Both the position numbers and the translations under genes were made by a program. From NCBI GenBank assembly GCA_037974665.1, contig CM075781.1, positions 38,223,735 through 38,287,734 of the forward strand: DNA of 64,000 nt, read 5' to 3'. Under the pieces are notes generated by a model, which saw only the letters and a program-made list of their open reading frames with translations, had not been told where the DNA came from and made no database searches. Shown one piece after another: positions 12,281 to 23,773 of the stretch (position 1 is its first letter; every line of letters starts with the position of its first letter). Origin of the DNA: Ehretia macrophylla. Its lineage: Eukaryota; Streptophyta; Magnoliopsida; Boraginales; Ehretiaceae.

Positions 12281-13506
12281 TGTTGGGTGTATTATTGATA
12301 TATTATTTCAGCCTCTTTTCACTTAAATTTGGTTAGTCCTTGAGTAATTTATAAGCAATTTGATTGGTTTCGTGTTTGTTTTGCAATATAGATTAATTAT
12401 ATGAAGAATCATGAGTTTTGAGGCAGAGATTGAAGAGAAATTGCAAATGATTGGCTTTTATGCAATTTGTGGAGAAATTGAAGAACAAATAGAAGTAGCA
12501 CAGTCATAGTGCAACTGCGCCGTATCGCAGAAAATTTAAGGGCAATTTTGTAAAAGGCCCGAAAAGAAGAAACCCTATGGATAAAAAGAAGAAACACACG
12601 TTTGAGAGGGAGCTTTTGGCTGGCGATTGGTTTTTGGCAGAAAAAGCAACGTTCCAGAAGGAGAGAAAAAGATGATTCGCAAGTTGAAGACGGAGCACAA
12701 TCCAGAGACGGACTCCTACCACGATTCTTCTCCAAATCCTAGTTTTCTCTCTCTCTCTTATCATGTTTTACGTTACAATTGAGATTTTATTTAATTTCAT
12801 TATGATGTTCTAGATTATTTTTCTAGGGCTACGATGTAACCTGATTTTAAATATTTGAAGTTTTTGATTTGAATTAATTGATGAACTATTTCATATCTGC
12901 GTTTAGTATTTTATGCTGAGTTTAATGCTTGTGGTTGCCTGATCAACAATTACATGAGTCGTGATTTAGTTTGAGACTGAGAAGTGATAACTAAATTAGA
13001 CCACGTGTAAAATATCATTAAATTGTCATAAGCTATAGATAGTTATGAGATCTAGTACAACGTTTGAATTTCTAAGGCTTAATGCATTCTATAAGTTAAC
13101 AGTTATCACATAGATGTAGTTAGCTTGCTTATTGGGATAGATTATTGATGCTTGAGAAAGATTAATATCTACCTTAGCGAAATTGCTGGCAACGTAAGGA
13201 ATAGGCGTCAATTGATTTAAATCAATAGTTTCAAGTAAGATTAATCTTGGTGAAATCGGAACTCCTAGAATATTTTAATTCTTGATTTATCCTCTTTATT
13301 AATTTCGTATTCGCTTTAGTTGTTAATTCCAAAAGTACTTTATTTATTAGTTTTTACTCATAATCTCTCAGTATTTGATTATCCGAATAAAGTTAAAGCT
13401 AAATTAATTTCAGTAATTAATAATCACAGTCCTTGTGGGAATGATCTTTACTTACTACTTTATTACTTGTTGCGATACGCGCACTTGCGTTAGAAATCAC
13501 ACAACA
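12281..13506 (+). repeat. Right (3') LTR of Athila-like element
   Basis: This is the direct repeat of 6252-7476 with scattered substitutions. It ends in CA and is followed by the TSD TAGTT at 13507-13511. Confidence 0.92.
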
Positions 13507-13590
13507 TAGTTCCAGCTATTTGGGATGTCATCGGGAGGTCGGACTTGGGATATCATTGAGAGGTAGGATTTGAAGTTGCATCGAGGTGTA

Positions 13591-13595
13591 GAGGT
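13591..13595 (+). repeat. Target-site duplication GAGGT, left of LARD-like element
   Basis: Identical to 21755-21759 right of the second LTR. Confidence 0.88.
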
Positions 13596-16500
13596 TATAA
13601 CGCCCCGATCTCTCACGAGACTGGAAGCTCTGAAAACCAAGCTATTCTCAACCCAATTTCAACCCGGTCTCAAAAGTTTAAGGAAAACGGACAGAGTCTC
13701 CTCTGTGCCGTGGATATTCTGAAAACCTGAAAACATTCAAATAAGCTATAAAACAACACTAAAGCCATTTCCAAAATAAAAATCCGAACTTTAAGGCCAT
13801 CCGAGCCTTAAGACATGCAAATAGTTTAGATACACACAAGCATGCATTCATAACTTAACTTCTTTACAAAACCGCTTATTATGCCACTCCATAATAGCTT
13901 TTAAGCGTTCTTAAAAATTGAAAACAACCTGTCATTCACTCCCAAGCATGCAAAGAAGCTAAGAGCAGAAATATAAGTTATTACATGCCACAATTCCATA
14001 ATACTTACTCCATCCACTTAGCTTTCAAACTTGCAACTACTCAAATATATATATATAAGCCCTTAGACTCCAAAATAGAATAGAAAGTGGAACAATTAAG
14101 GTCTTCCACAGTTTAGTGACAATCACTCAAATCTCAAGTAATAGCACACAGCAATCAGGTCAATTCCTCCAACTGCACCACCTGAAACATGTTTAACAAG
14201 GTATGAGCAATCACAATTGCCCAGTGAAGGATAAGGTCTACCGGGGACGTGCAATGTAGCAGTTAGTACAAATAAAGCATTTTACAAACAAAGAACAATT
14301 GAAACAATAAGTTACAGAACATTAAAAAGGATACGATTCACTTGTTCTTCAATCACGAGCCACGAACTGAAATCCCGAGGTAATAATGACATTGTTATCG
14401 ATAAGTCGGCATCCCCTTATAACTCCAAAATGGGTGTACTCTGGATGTACTCCGAAATCCTACGACCCAACTCTCCCTGGACGGCATCCCAAGTGAGAGA
14501 GGGACTGGGCAACCATGGTAGCCGAGGTATACTGGCAAGCCTGATGCCTCCCGGTTTCCACGACACTACTATGCCCAAATAGTTGCGCAACCACAATGCA
14601 ATGCACTTAAAATGATAACATTAGAATACATCAATAAACACATGATTGAGGGACAACAAATTAGGTTACCCTCACACACAATATATAGACAATAAGTGCA
14701 CATAATCTAAGTACAAGTAAATAAACTATTATGCACATAAGGATAAAGTCTCCCTCACCTCTATGAAGCTCCACAATGCAAGATTGGCTTCAAATCACTC
14801 TCAATCACCTTGAACATAAAGTTAAACATTGTTTCAATTACTCTTTATCTACAACATTCATTAATTATCCAACTAGGTTAGCTAACTCATAGTTTTCTTA
14901 ATTAACATAAAAACAAAAAATAATTCAAAGAATATAATATACCAACAATATAACTAACAACAATAAAATCGTGATATAAGCATGTTCTACAATCATTTAA
15001 AAGAGCATTTTAAGCATAGATAACCATATTTAATTCCATAATAGTACTATCAATTTATAAAGCCATTAATCCATACTTATTCTTATTACAATTAACTCAA
15101 TATAAAACTCAAGGAAAACACTTAGAACTATGGCAATACAATTACTATAAACAAGAATTCACTTAGAATCTTCAATTCAAGAAAAACAATTATGCAATTT
15201 AGTTCATGAAACATTCTCTGGACAACTCCATATCTTAGATAATTACCTATAACCACATAACTCATCAAGTCTAATCAAAACTTAGTAAATAACCCAACTT
15301 TATTCTGAAAGCCCCTTTCGTAAACCCAACTAAAAATCTATCTTTTAAGCAACAGGAGGACACTATGAGCATTCCAAGCATTCAACGGTCACTAACCAAC
15401 CACAAGGAAGTTCTATAAACACCTAAAACACTAGAACAAACCAATTGCCCTAAATGCCCCTCTTTATGTTCTAGTCATTCTAACCAACTTCTAGCCATCT
15501 TTTAATGGGTTTAAGCAAACATTTAAGCCATCTATCATTAATGGCACCTAATAGAAACACTAAAACCATCAATTGAGCAAAAGTCATAAAAACTCAATAG
15601 AATACTATTATTTTCTCTAACTTTCTCAAGCTATCACATCGCAACGAGCTATGATAATAGAAATTCGTTTTCACCACACAAACCTATCCATATTATGATC
15701 CATTTAAATGCAAAGAAAACCAGTTTAAACTATAACAATCATAAAACTCCATTCGTCCCCTTAGTTGATTTATACTACAACTAAGTTAACCAATCACCCA
15801 ACTAATGCCATAACCATAACAAAAGTGCTTCTATGACCTCCCAAGATAATGCCAACACTCAAACTGAGCAAATTCCACACTTGGTCAAAAAATTCTCTTT
15901 GCAATTCAAGGCTAATTAGCTTCCAAACGTAATACGAAGTTCAAGGTATGCAACCAAGCTATACTACCTTCCTAATGATAGTTAATGACACCACTTAGGA
16001 CCTCAAAGTCACGCAATTACCCGCATCTAGCCCGAAAGCTCTAAATTCCCTCTTTTGACTTTGTACTACATGTACCTCAACCGAGACTCAAATGGGAGCT
16101 AGCAAAGCTTAGTTAGGTCCTTAAATAGCCTAGGATTACTAAATGTGGAGGCAAATTCAACTCAGATTCACGATAAGCCCGAAACCCCTTTCTAAAAGTC
16201 AGCTATTTCCTTCTTTCGTTAGGTTATGGGCAATTAAACCCTACGGGGACTTTACACTACTTTCATTAACATCTAAAGCACCTATTAGAACCATTAATTT
16301 AAGCTATAAAGTCCGCTTACACAAAACCCTAACAATCCCATCACTATTTATGTCAAATAATCAACAAATAATTTCAACCGTTTAAACTACGAAACAATAG
16401 CATAAATTAGGTCTCTACCACTTATATACAACATACATAAGCATATTTAGACATTGCAATAGCATTTGACAACAAATCTAAGAATTCAAAGAAGTTGACA

Positions 16501-17111
16501 TATTTTACAAATGCAAAAATAGCATGCAAAACCCTCACCAATGCGCCTAGGAACCCTCGGGATGCTAGAAAACACACTAAACTACTTGCTTCTAGCTTGA
16601 CTTGGCTTGGTTTGAAGATTTGGTGAGCAAAATTCCTTCTTGGATGCACAAAGGGCTGGTCGGATTTGCTACAGTAATTCCTGCATTTTTTTTGTTTTTG
16701 TTTTGCTAGTTATGAGCTTAAGTTATTGTTATATTGAGCATATATTAGGGTGGGTCATGTTGGGTGCATATATGGGCTATTAAAATGAGTCTAACTAGCT
16801 TTAAAATGATTCTAAGGTGCAAATAATTGTTAGCTAATTAAAACACTTAGTTAAGTCGCGTAATACTATTCATTAGTTTCAACAAATCATTTTATAAACG
16901 AAGACTCCTAATGCATTTAGCTTAAACGCACATTTTTCTCATTCCTAAAACAATTAATATGATTTAAGAAAATTGATATTTCGTAGTAATTAAGTGGTTG
17001 AAAAATGCAACGAATAGTAACCACATAAAGCAACAAGTAATGCACAGTAAAGATGCGCAAATAGTGGATGCAACAGTTAAAATGTGTACGGTGAAGTTCT
17101 CGGGCGTCACA
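13596..17111 (-). repeat. LARD-like LTR, left copy (3' LTR in element orientation)
   Basis: This 3.5-kb LTR is highly similar along its full length to 18225-21754, with scattered substitutions. It contains a block at 14380-14600 (gcaagcc...gcctcccg...) that recurs in the two nearby solo LTR families. A ~75-codon minus-strand open frame at 16422-16649 has a counterpart at 21063-21293, but no known domain is visible. Confidence 0.9.
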
Positions 17112-17124
17112 TCCTCTCCCCCTT
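17112..17124 (-). other. Polypurine tract of LARD-like element
   Basis: On the minus strand AAGGGGGAGAGGA directly precedes the LTR start TGTGACGCC. Confidence 0.82.
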
Positions 17125-18210
17125 AAACAAATTGCGTCCACGCAATTCTTCTTCCAAAAGAACTCCGCATCAACTGAAATCCAACTTCAATTACTCTTCA
17201 TTAGTTGCTGAGCAAGAATACCGTATACAAATTCTCGTAAAAACCCATTAAGAAATCTCAGTAGTACTGCCAGCGAATCCCCAAGTAATAAGGCCAAATA
17301 AAGGCTCCAATAGAAATGCTACTTAGAAATCCGAATAAGAATCCCACTGACACAAATACCATAGAAAAGTAGAATCCCAACTAAGTGCGGCAAGAAAATA
17401 CTAATAAAAGACCCGAGTAGGAGTACTGTAGATAATACCATTTAATAAGAGTAAAAAGAATCCCATATACTAAGCCTTTTGAGAGATGCTGACAAAAGAA
17501 TACCAGGAGGAATCCCGATAAGAAAATACCGAGAAAATGCTCAAGAGAACCGTCATATAGAAATCCCGAAAGAAGCCACTCATTTAAGACTGCTGAGTGT
17601 AAAAGAACACCTTAATAGAATGCCAATAACCGAGCTTCAACTATAAACACTAACTCCCAAATAAAGGTTGATCAAATGCCTCACATTCCGACTAATCCAC
17701 ATGGTTTGGAAGGCCTGCCACTAATCAGCTCTCTTCATGGGAGGAAGAAGTCTTTCTTACCATTTCAACGAGACATGTATGAATGCCAAGATATCATATT
17801 TACACATATATATTTTAAACTATTATACAAATTGTTTATATAAGAGTTTATAAAACAGTTTAATCAACAAGACAATTTAAATATGAGTTACAACATAACC
17901 AATCCAAATCACCACAAAACTTAATTCAAAAACATTCAAGTACACACATTACAATCAATAATTCAAGCAAATAATGATTCATGAGGTCACTTCGATTATG
18001 AGGTCAATTCGATTCACATTTAGTCACTTCACTTCACTTAACAAGCATTCAACACATAATGCACAACTATATGACATGGATGCACACATTCAAGTCAAGA
18101 CACCCAACCTCACGTACAAACACACACTTCCAAGACACACGTAACAAGCACACATTCAAGGCTTACTACCCAACAGACCGAGGACCTTGTCTTGGATGAG
18201 AGCTAACTAA

Positions 18211-18222
18211 GCTCTGATACCA
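18211..18222 (-). other. Primer-binding site, initiator tRNA-Met type
   Basis: The minus strand reads TGGTATCAGAGC two bases after the LTR end. This is the classic complement of the plant initiator tRNA-Met 3' end. Confidence 0.88.
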
Positions 18223-18224
18223 CC

Positions 18225-21200
18225 TATAATGCCTCGATCTCTCACGAGACCGGAGGCTCTAAAAATCAAGCTATTCTCAACCCAATTCCAACCCGGTCTC
18301 AAAATTTTAAGAAAAACGGACAGAGTCTCCTCTGTGCCGTGGACATTCTAAAAACCTGAAAACATTCAAATAAGCTATAGAACAACACTAAAGCCATTTC
18401 CAAAATAAAAATCCAAACTTTAAGGTCATTCGAGCCTTAAGACATGCAAACAGTTTAGATACACACAAGCATGCATTCATAACTTAACTTCTTTACAAAA
18501 TCGCTTATTATGCCACTCCATGATAGCTTTTAAGCATTCTTAGAAATTGAAAACAACCCGTCATTCACTCCCAAGCATGCAAAGAAGCTAAGAGCAGAAA
18601 TATAAGTTATTACATGCCACAATTCCCTAATACTTACTACATCCACTTAGCTTTCAAACTTGCAACTACTCAAATATATATACATAAGCCCTTAGGCTCC
18701 AAAATAGAATAAAAAGTAGAACAATTAAGGTCTTCCACAGTTTAGCGACAATCACTCAAATCTCAAGTAATAGCACACAGCAATCAGGTCAACTCCTCCA
18801 ACTGCACCACCTGAAACATGTTTAGCAAGGTATGAGCAATCACAATTGCCCAGTGAGGGATAAGGTCTACCGGGGACGTGCAATGCAGCAGTTAGTACAA
18901 ATAAAGCATTTTACAAACAAAGAACAATTGAAACAACAAGTTACCACACATTAAAAAAGATACGATTCACTTGTTCTTCAATCACGAACCACGAGCCACG
19001 AACTGAAATCCCGATGTAATAATGACATTGTTATCGATAAGCCGACATCCCCTTATAACTCCAAAATGGGTGTACTCCGGATGTACCCCGAAATCCTACG
19101 ACCCAACTCTCCCTGGACGGTATCCCAAGCGAGAGAGAAACTGGGTAACCATGGTAGTCGAGGTACACCGGCAAGCCCAATACCGCCCGGTTTCCATGAC
19201 ACTACTATGCCCAAATGGTTGCGCAACCACAATGCAATGCACTCAAAATGATAACATTAGAATACATCAATAAACACATGATTGAGGGACAATAAATTAG
19301 GTTGCCCTCACACACAATATATAGACAATAAGTGCACATAATCTAAGTGCAAGTAAATAAACTATTATGCACATAAGGATAAAGTCTCCCTCACCTCTAT
19401 CAAGCTCCACAATGCAAGATTGGCTTCAAATCACTCTCAATCACCTTGAACATAAAGTTAAACATTGTTTCAATTACTCTTTAACTACAACATTCATTAA
19501 TTATCCAACTAGGTTAGCTAACTCATAGTTTACTTAATTAACATACAACCAAGTAACCATTCAAATAATCTAATATACCAACAATATAACTAACAACAAT
19601 AAAATCGTAATATAAACATGTTCTACAAACATTTAAAATAGCATTTTAAGCATAGATAACCATATTTAATTCCATAATAGTACTATCAATTTATAAAGCC
19701 ATTAATCCATATTTATTCTTATGACAATTAACTCAATATAAAACTCAAGAAAATACTTAGAACTATGGTAATACAATTACTATAAACAAGAATTCACTTA
19801 GAATCTTCAATTCAAGAAAAACAATTATGCAATTTAGTTCATGAAACATTCTCTGGATAACGCCATATCTTAGATAATTACCCATAACCACCTAACCCAT
19901 CAAGTCCAATCAAAACTTAACAAATAACCCAACTTTATTCTGAAAGCCCCTTTCGTAAACCCAACTAAAAATCTATCTTTTAAGCAACAGGAGGACACTA
20001 CGAGCATTCCAAGCATTCAACGGTCACTAACCAACCACAAGGAAGTTCTACAAACACTTAAAACACTAGAACAAACCAATTGCCCTAAATGTCCCTCTTT
20101 ATGTTCTAGTCATTCTAACCAACTTCTAGCCATCTTTTAATGGGTTTAAGCAAACATTTAAGTCATCTAGCATTAATGGCACCTAATAGAAACACTAAAA
20201 CCATCAATTGAGCAAAAGTCATAAAAACTCAATAGAATACTATTCTTTTCTCTAACTTTCTCAAGCTATCATATCCCAACGAGCTATAATAATAGAAATC
20301 CGTTTTCACCATACAAACCTATCCATATTATGATCCATTTAAATACAAAGAAAACCCGTTTAAACTATAACAATCATAAAACTCCATTCGTCCCCTTAGT
20401 TGATTTATACTACAACTAAGTTAACCAATCACCCAACTAATGCCATATCCATACCAAAAGTGCTTCCATGACCTCCCAAGACAATGCCAACACTCAAACC
20501 GAGCAAATTTCACACTTAGTCAAAACATCCACTTTGCAATTCAAGGCTAATTAGCTTCCAAATGTAATACGAAGTTCAAGGTACGCAACCAAGCTATACT
20601 ACCTTCCTAATGACACTTAATGACATCACTTAGGACCTTAAAGTCACGCAATTACCCGCATCTAGCTTGAAAACTCGAAAGCCCCAAATTCTCTCTTTTG
20701 ACTTTGTACTACGCGTACCTCAACCAGGACTCAATTGGGAGCTAGCAAAGCTTAGTTAGGTCCTAAATAGCCTAGGATTATTAAATGTGGAGGCCAATTC
20801 AACCCAAATTGGCGTTAACCCTAAAACCCCTTTCTAAAATTGGCTATTTCCTTCTTTCGTTAGGTTATGTGCAATTAAACACTATGGGGCCTTTACACTA
20901 CTTTCATTAACATCTAAAGCACCTATTAGAACCATTAATTCAAGCTATAAAGTTCGATTACACAAAACCCTAACAATCCCGTCACTATTCATGTTAAATA
21001 ATCAACGAGCAATTTCAACCGTTTAAACTACAAAACAATAGCATAAATTAGGTCTCTACCACTTATATACAACATACATAAGCATATTTAGACATTGCAA
21101 TAGCATTTGATAACAAATCTAAGAATTCAAAAAAGTTGACATATTTTTCAAATGCAAAAATAGCATGCAAAACCCTCACCAATGCACGTAGGAACTCTAA

Positions 21201-21754
21201 GGAGGCTAGCAAACATCCTAAACTACTTTCTCCTACCTTCGCTTGGCTTGCTTTGAAGATTTGGTGAGCAAAAAATCCTTCTTGTATGTACAAAGGGCTG
21301 GTCGGATTTGCTACAGTAATTCCTGCATATTTTTTTGTTTTTGTTTTGCTAGTTATGAGCTTAAGTTATTGTTATATTGAACATATATTAGGGTGGGTCA
21401 TGTTGGGTGCATAAATGGGCTATTGAAATGAGTCTAACTAGCTTTAAAACGAGTCTAAGGTGCAAATAATTGTTAGCTAATTAAAACACTTATTTAAGTC
21501 ACGTAACACTATTTATTAGTTTCAACAAATCATTTTCTAAACGAAGGCTCCTAAAGCATTTAGCTCAAACGCACATTTTTCTCATTCCTAAAACAATTAA
21601 TATGATTTAAGAAAATTGATATTTCGAAGTAATTAAGTGGTTGAAAAACGCAATGAATAGTAACAACATAAAGCAACAAGTAATGCACAGTAAAGATGCG
21701 CAAATATTAGATGCAACAGTTAAAATGTGTACGGTGAAGTTCTCGGGCATCACA
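18225..21754 (-). repeat. LARD-like LTR, right copy (5' LTR in element orientation)
   Basis: Direct repeat of 13596-17111. It is followed on the plus strand by the TSD GAGGT (21755-21759). Confidence 0.9.
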
Positions 21755-23510
21755 GAGGTCAGGTCGGGCAAAGAGCCCGTCAGTAGGTGAAGTCAGGTCA
21801 GGCCACCTCAAATCGGATCTTGGATCGTTATCTTATCCGGATTCCAGGGTCAACTTCATCTATTCATATGAGGTCGAATTTCTACACACTTCATCAGCCC
21901 CTCGATGTTTTGAGCTGTGCAGGAGGTCAAGAAATCTCCCAATGCATTGATCATATATTCGCAGAGTGGCAATGCAACTCATTTCTGCTTTGTACTCTTT
22001 CTACTTGTAATGGTATGGCTAGATCCAGCCTTAATCACCGCTTAATTGTGTTGGTGATGATGCTAGATGGTGCAGCCATATTAGACATCATTGGATTCGC
22101 CTTGACAGTATCGGCGTCACCCCAATTGACGTGTGCGCTCGTAGTTGACAAAAGGCCACCTGGTGGGGGGATAAGAATTTCAAGCTCTCAAGGTCTCAAA
22201 TTTGTCAAGTTTACTCTTTGAAAGTGACCTGGATGAATGTCGTTTCTATTTCTGAGGTCAGGGGTAAGTCAAGTGTTCACTGAGATCGACAGAAAATGAC
22301 CAAGAATTAGTCATATGAGAGCTCTTAGATGAAAGCTCTTTTTAAGGCGTTTTCCATTTTCGTCTCTTTTTCATAATATATATATCAGATTCTTTTTACT
22401 TGACCTTGAGAGAGTTTCATCTATGGATCGGCGAACTCTCGTTGCTTCTCGAGTCTAATTCAAGCTTCTAGGCCTTGTACCGACCTCATAAATTTGTTAT
22501 TGTACTCTCGTTGTCAGCTTTTCTTAGCAGCTTAGGAAGCATTCCTTGGGTGGCAGGCAGCTTGTGGGATCCTGAGATGGTGACAACTCCGTATGACCTT
22601 ATTCTGGTTTTAGTTAGGTCAGGCGAGCCCCCCGGTCCCTATTTAATTGTCATTTGGAGAGGTCGGGTAACCTGTTTGTAGAACTCAAGTCCCGATTTGA
22701 TGATTTGTATGTGGCTATTAAAGCCATGAAGCTAGAGCTAGATGTCTGAAGCATCTTTTAGTGGTATATAACTGAGGTGTAAAGCTTTTTTGGGGAGGGT
22801 GTTAACTTTGCTCATAGTGAGTTTTAGCCCCCTTAGTGATCATGCTCGACCTCCTTTATTTCATTTGTGATATAATGAATTGTAGATTCCTATTTGAGTA
22901 GTTTTCCCCTCTATTCAACTCTTCTTACATTTGAGCCAGTCCTTGGTTCTGCCCTTTGCCAGGGCTTGGACTTGACTATGTCGTACTCTTCCTCGGCTCT
23001 CAGTATCTGGGTTCAACCTTTGTTCTTCTCGGTTGTACCTTGGCTTTGGCTTTTTTTAAGTTCGAACTCGTTTGGATATTGAGGACTTGTGAAGCTTGAA
23101 GGTATGACGAAGAAGGCTCAAGAGAAGCATGTAGTGGACAACGTTCCCTCTTAACGACTTTGAAATCGTGGAAGAGTATAAGAGAGGTCCTGTGCTTCAC
23201 TAACTCTTCAAGGATGGCTATGCAAAAGCAAGAACTTGAGGTGCGGCCAAGGCTAGGGAGAGAGCTTGAGCTCGATCTGAAAAGCTTGCCAGAGCTCAAG
23301 GTGTTCAAATAGACTTCTCCTCGCTGGCTTGCGAATCTAATTCAGAGTCAGATGATGATGACGATGAAGGTTTTGTAAATGCTTAACAAAGACATCTTTG
23401 AACCTTGCTTGTCTTGTTTTTGTTGTAATTTGGGGTCCTAGAGGGCTGTCTTTTGTATTTTTCCGACCTTATTAATGAAGGCTTGACTTTTAATTTATAA
23501 GAAATTACGA

Positions 23511-23662
23511 TTTCTCATGCCTTCTTGAGGTCTCGTCGTATGAAAATCTTTACTTTAATGCTTTGTGATTTCTCGTGCCTTCTTGAGGTTTTTCTATACG
23601 GAAACCTTTGCCTTTAAAAGACTTGTGGTTTCTCGTGCCTTCTTGAGGTCTTTTTTGTACGT
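23511..23662 (+). repeat. Tandem repeat, about 2.5 copies of a 58-60 bp unit
   Basis: The unit TTTCTCRTGCCTTCTTGAGG starts at 23511, 23569 and 23629. The tails diverge more than the heads. It lies in the right part of the old outer repeat, downstream of its acidic coding remnant. Confidence 0.85.
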
Positions 23663-23773
23663 ACGTTTTATTAAAATGTGGAGAAAAAGGTTAAAAAAAT
23701 GTCAGTTGTACGTATAGAAGTGATGCAGATGGTGGTAGTGGTCCATTGCAAGGAAGAGATGGCGAATGAAGGT

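Larger units (their letters stand above)
6252..13506 (+). mobile_element. Athila-like Ty3/gypsy LTR retrotransposon, internally deleted
   Basis: Two long direct repeats (6252-7476 and 12281-13506, both beginning TGTTGGGTG; the right one ends in CA) flank 4.8 kb. A primer-binding site (PBS) follows the left LTR and a polypurine tract (PPT) precedes the right LTR. The 5-bp TSD TAGTT is exact. The order gag, protease, then only the integrase C terminus shows that reverse transcriptase, RNase H and most of integrase are missing. The gag type (retrotrans_gag fold), the protease motif CDLGASINLMP and the Asp-type PBS place it in the Athila group. At 7.26 kb it is clearly shorter than intact Athila elements (about 10 kb or more). 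By eye the LTRs differ by several percent, so the insertion is not recent. Confidence 0.92.
17112..18224 (-). other. Internal region of LARD-like element (non-coding)
   Basis: This 1.1-kb region has no meaningful open frame on either strand. The part near 17265-17640 repeats ATCCC/AATACC-type words (aatcccaa, aataccat and similar) every 15-40 bases, suggesting old short-period amplification. It carries a PPT at one end and a PBS at the other. Confidence 0.8.
13596..21754 (-). mobile_element. LARD-like non-autonomous LTR retrotransposon with 3.5-kb LTRs
   Basis: Two long direct repeats, 13596-17111 and 18225-21754, flank only 1.1 kb of internal DNA. The exact 5-bp TSD GAGGT marks a single insertion. 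Read on the minus strand, each LTR begins TGTGACGCCCGAG or TGTGATGCCCGAG and ends TTATA, where TTACA is expected. The initiator-Met PBS (minus TGGTATCAGAGC, 18222-18211) and a purine tract (minus AAGGGGGAGAGGA, 17124-17112) fix the orientation. No gag or pol reading frame exists, so it must have been mobilised by another element's proteins. It is inserted in the same older repeat that hosts the Athila-like element. Confidence 0.9.
5966..23773. mobile_element. Old unidentified repeat, interrupted by two LTR-retrotransposon insertions
   Basis: The segments 5966-6251, 13507-13595 and 21755-23773 are compositionally alike, with recurrent AGGTCGG/AGGTCAGG motifs. They become contiguous once the Athila-like element (TSD TAGTT) and the LARD-like element (TSD GAGGT) are removed. 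The right segment has a decayed coding remnant around 22680-23380: a short stretch reading FDDLYVAIKAMKLELD near 22695-22750 and an acidic SDSDDDDDE-like tail at ~23340-23380, reminiscent of retrotransposon gag-like C termini. I could not find matching terminal repeats for this outer element, so class and limits are uncertain. Confidence 0.4.

Noticed and set aside
16422..16649. 75-codon open frame conserved in both LARD LTRs (counterpart 21063-21293)
   Set aside because: Conservation is explained by LTR duplication, no known domain is visible, and it lies in the LTR near its start.
13600..21750. CRISPR array or tandem gene duplication
   Set aside because: The large direct repeat is fully explained by LTRs with TSD, PBS and PPT.
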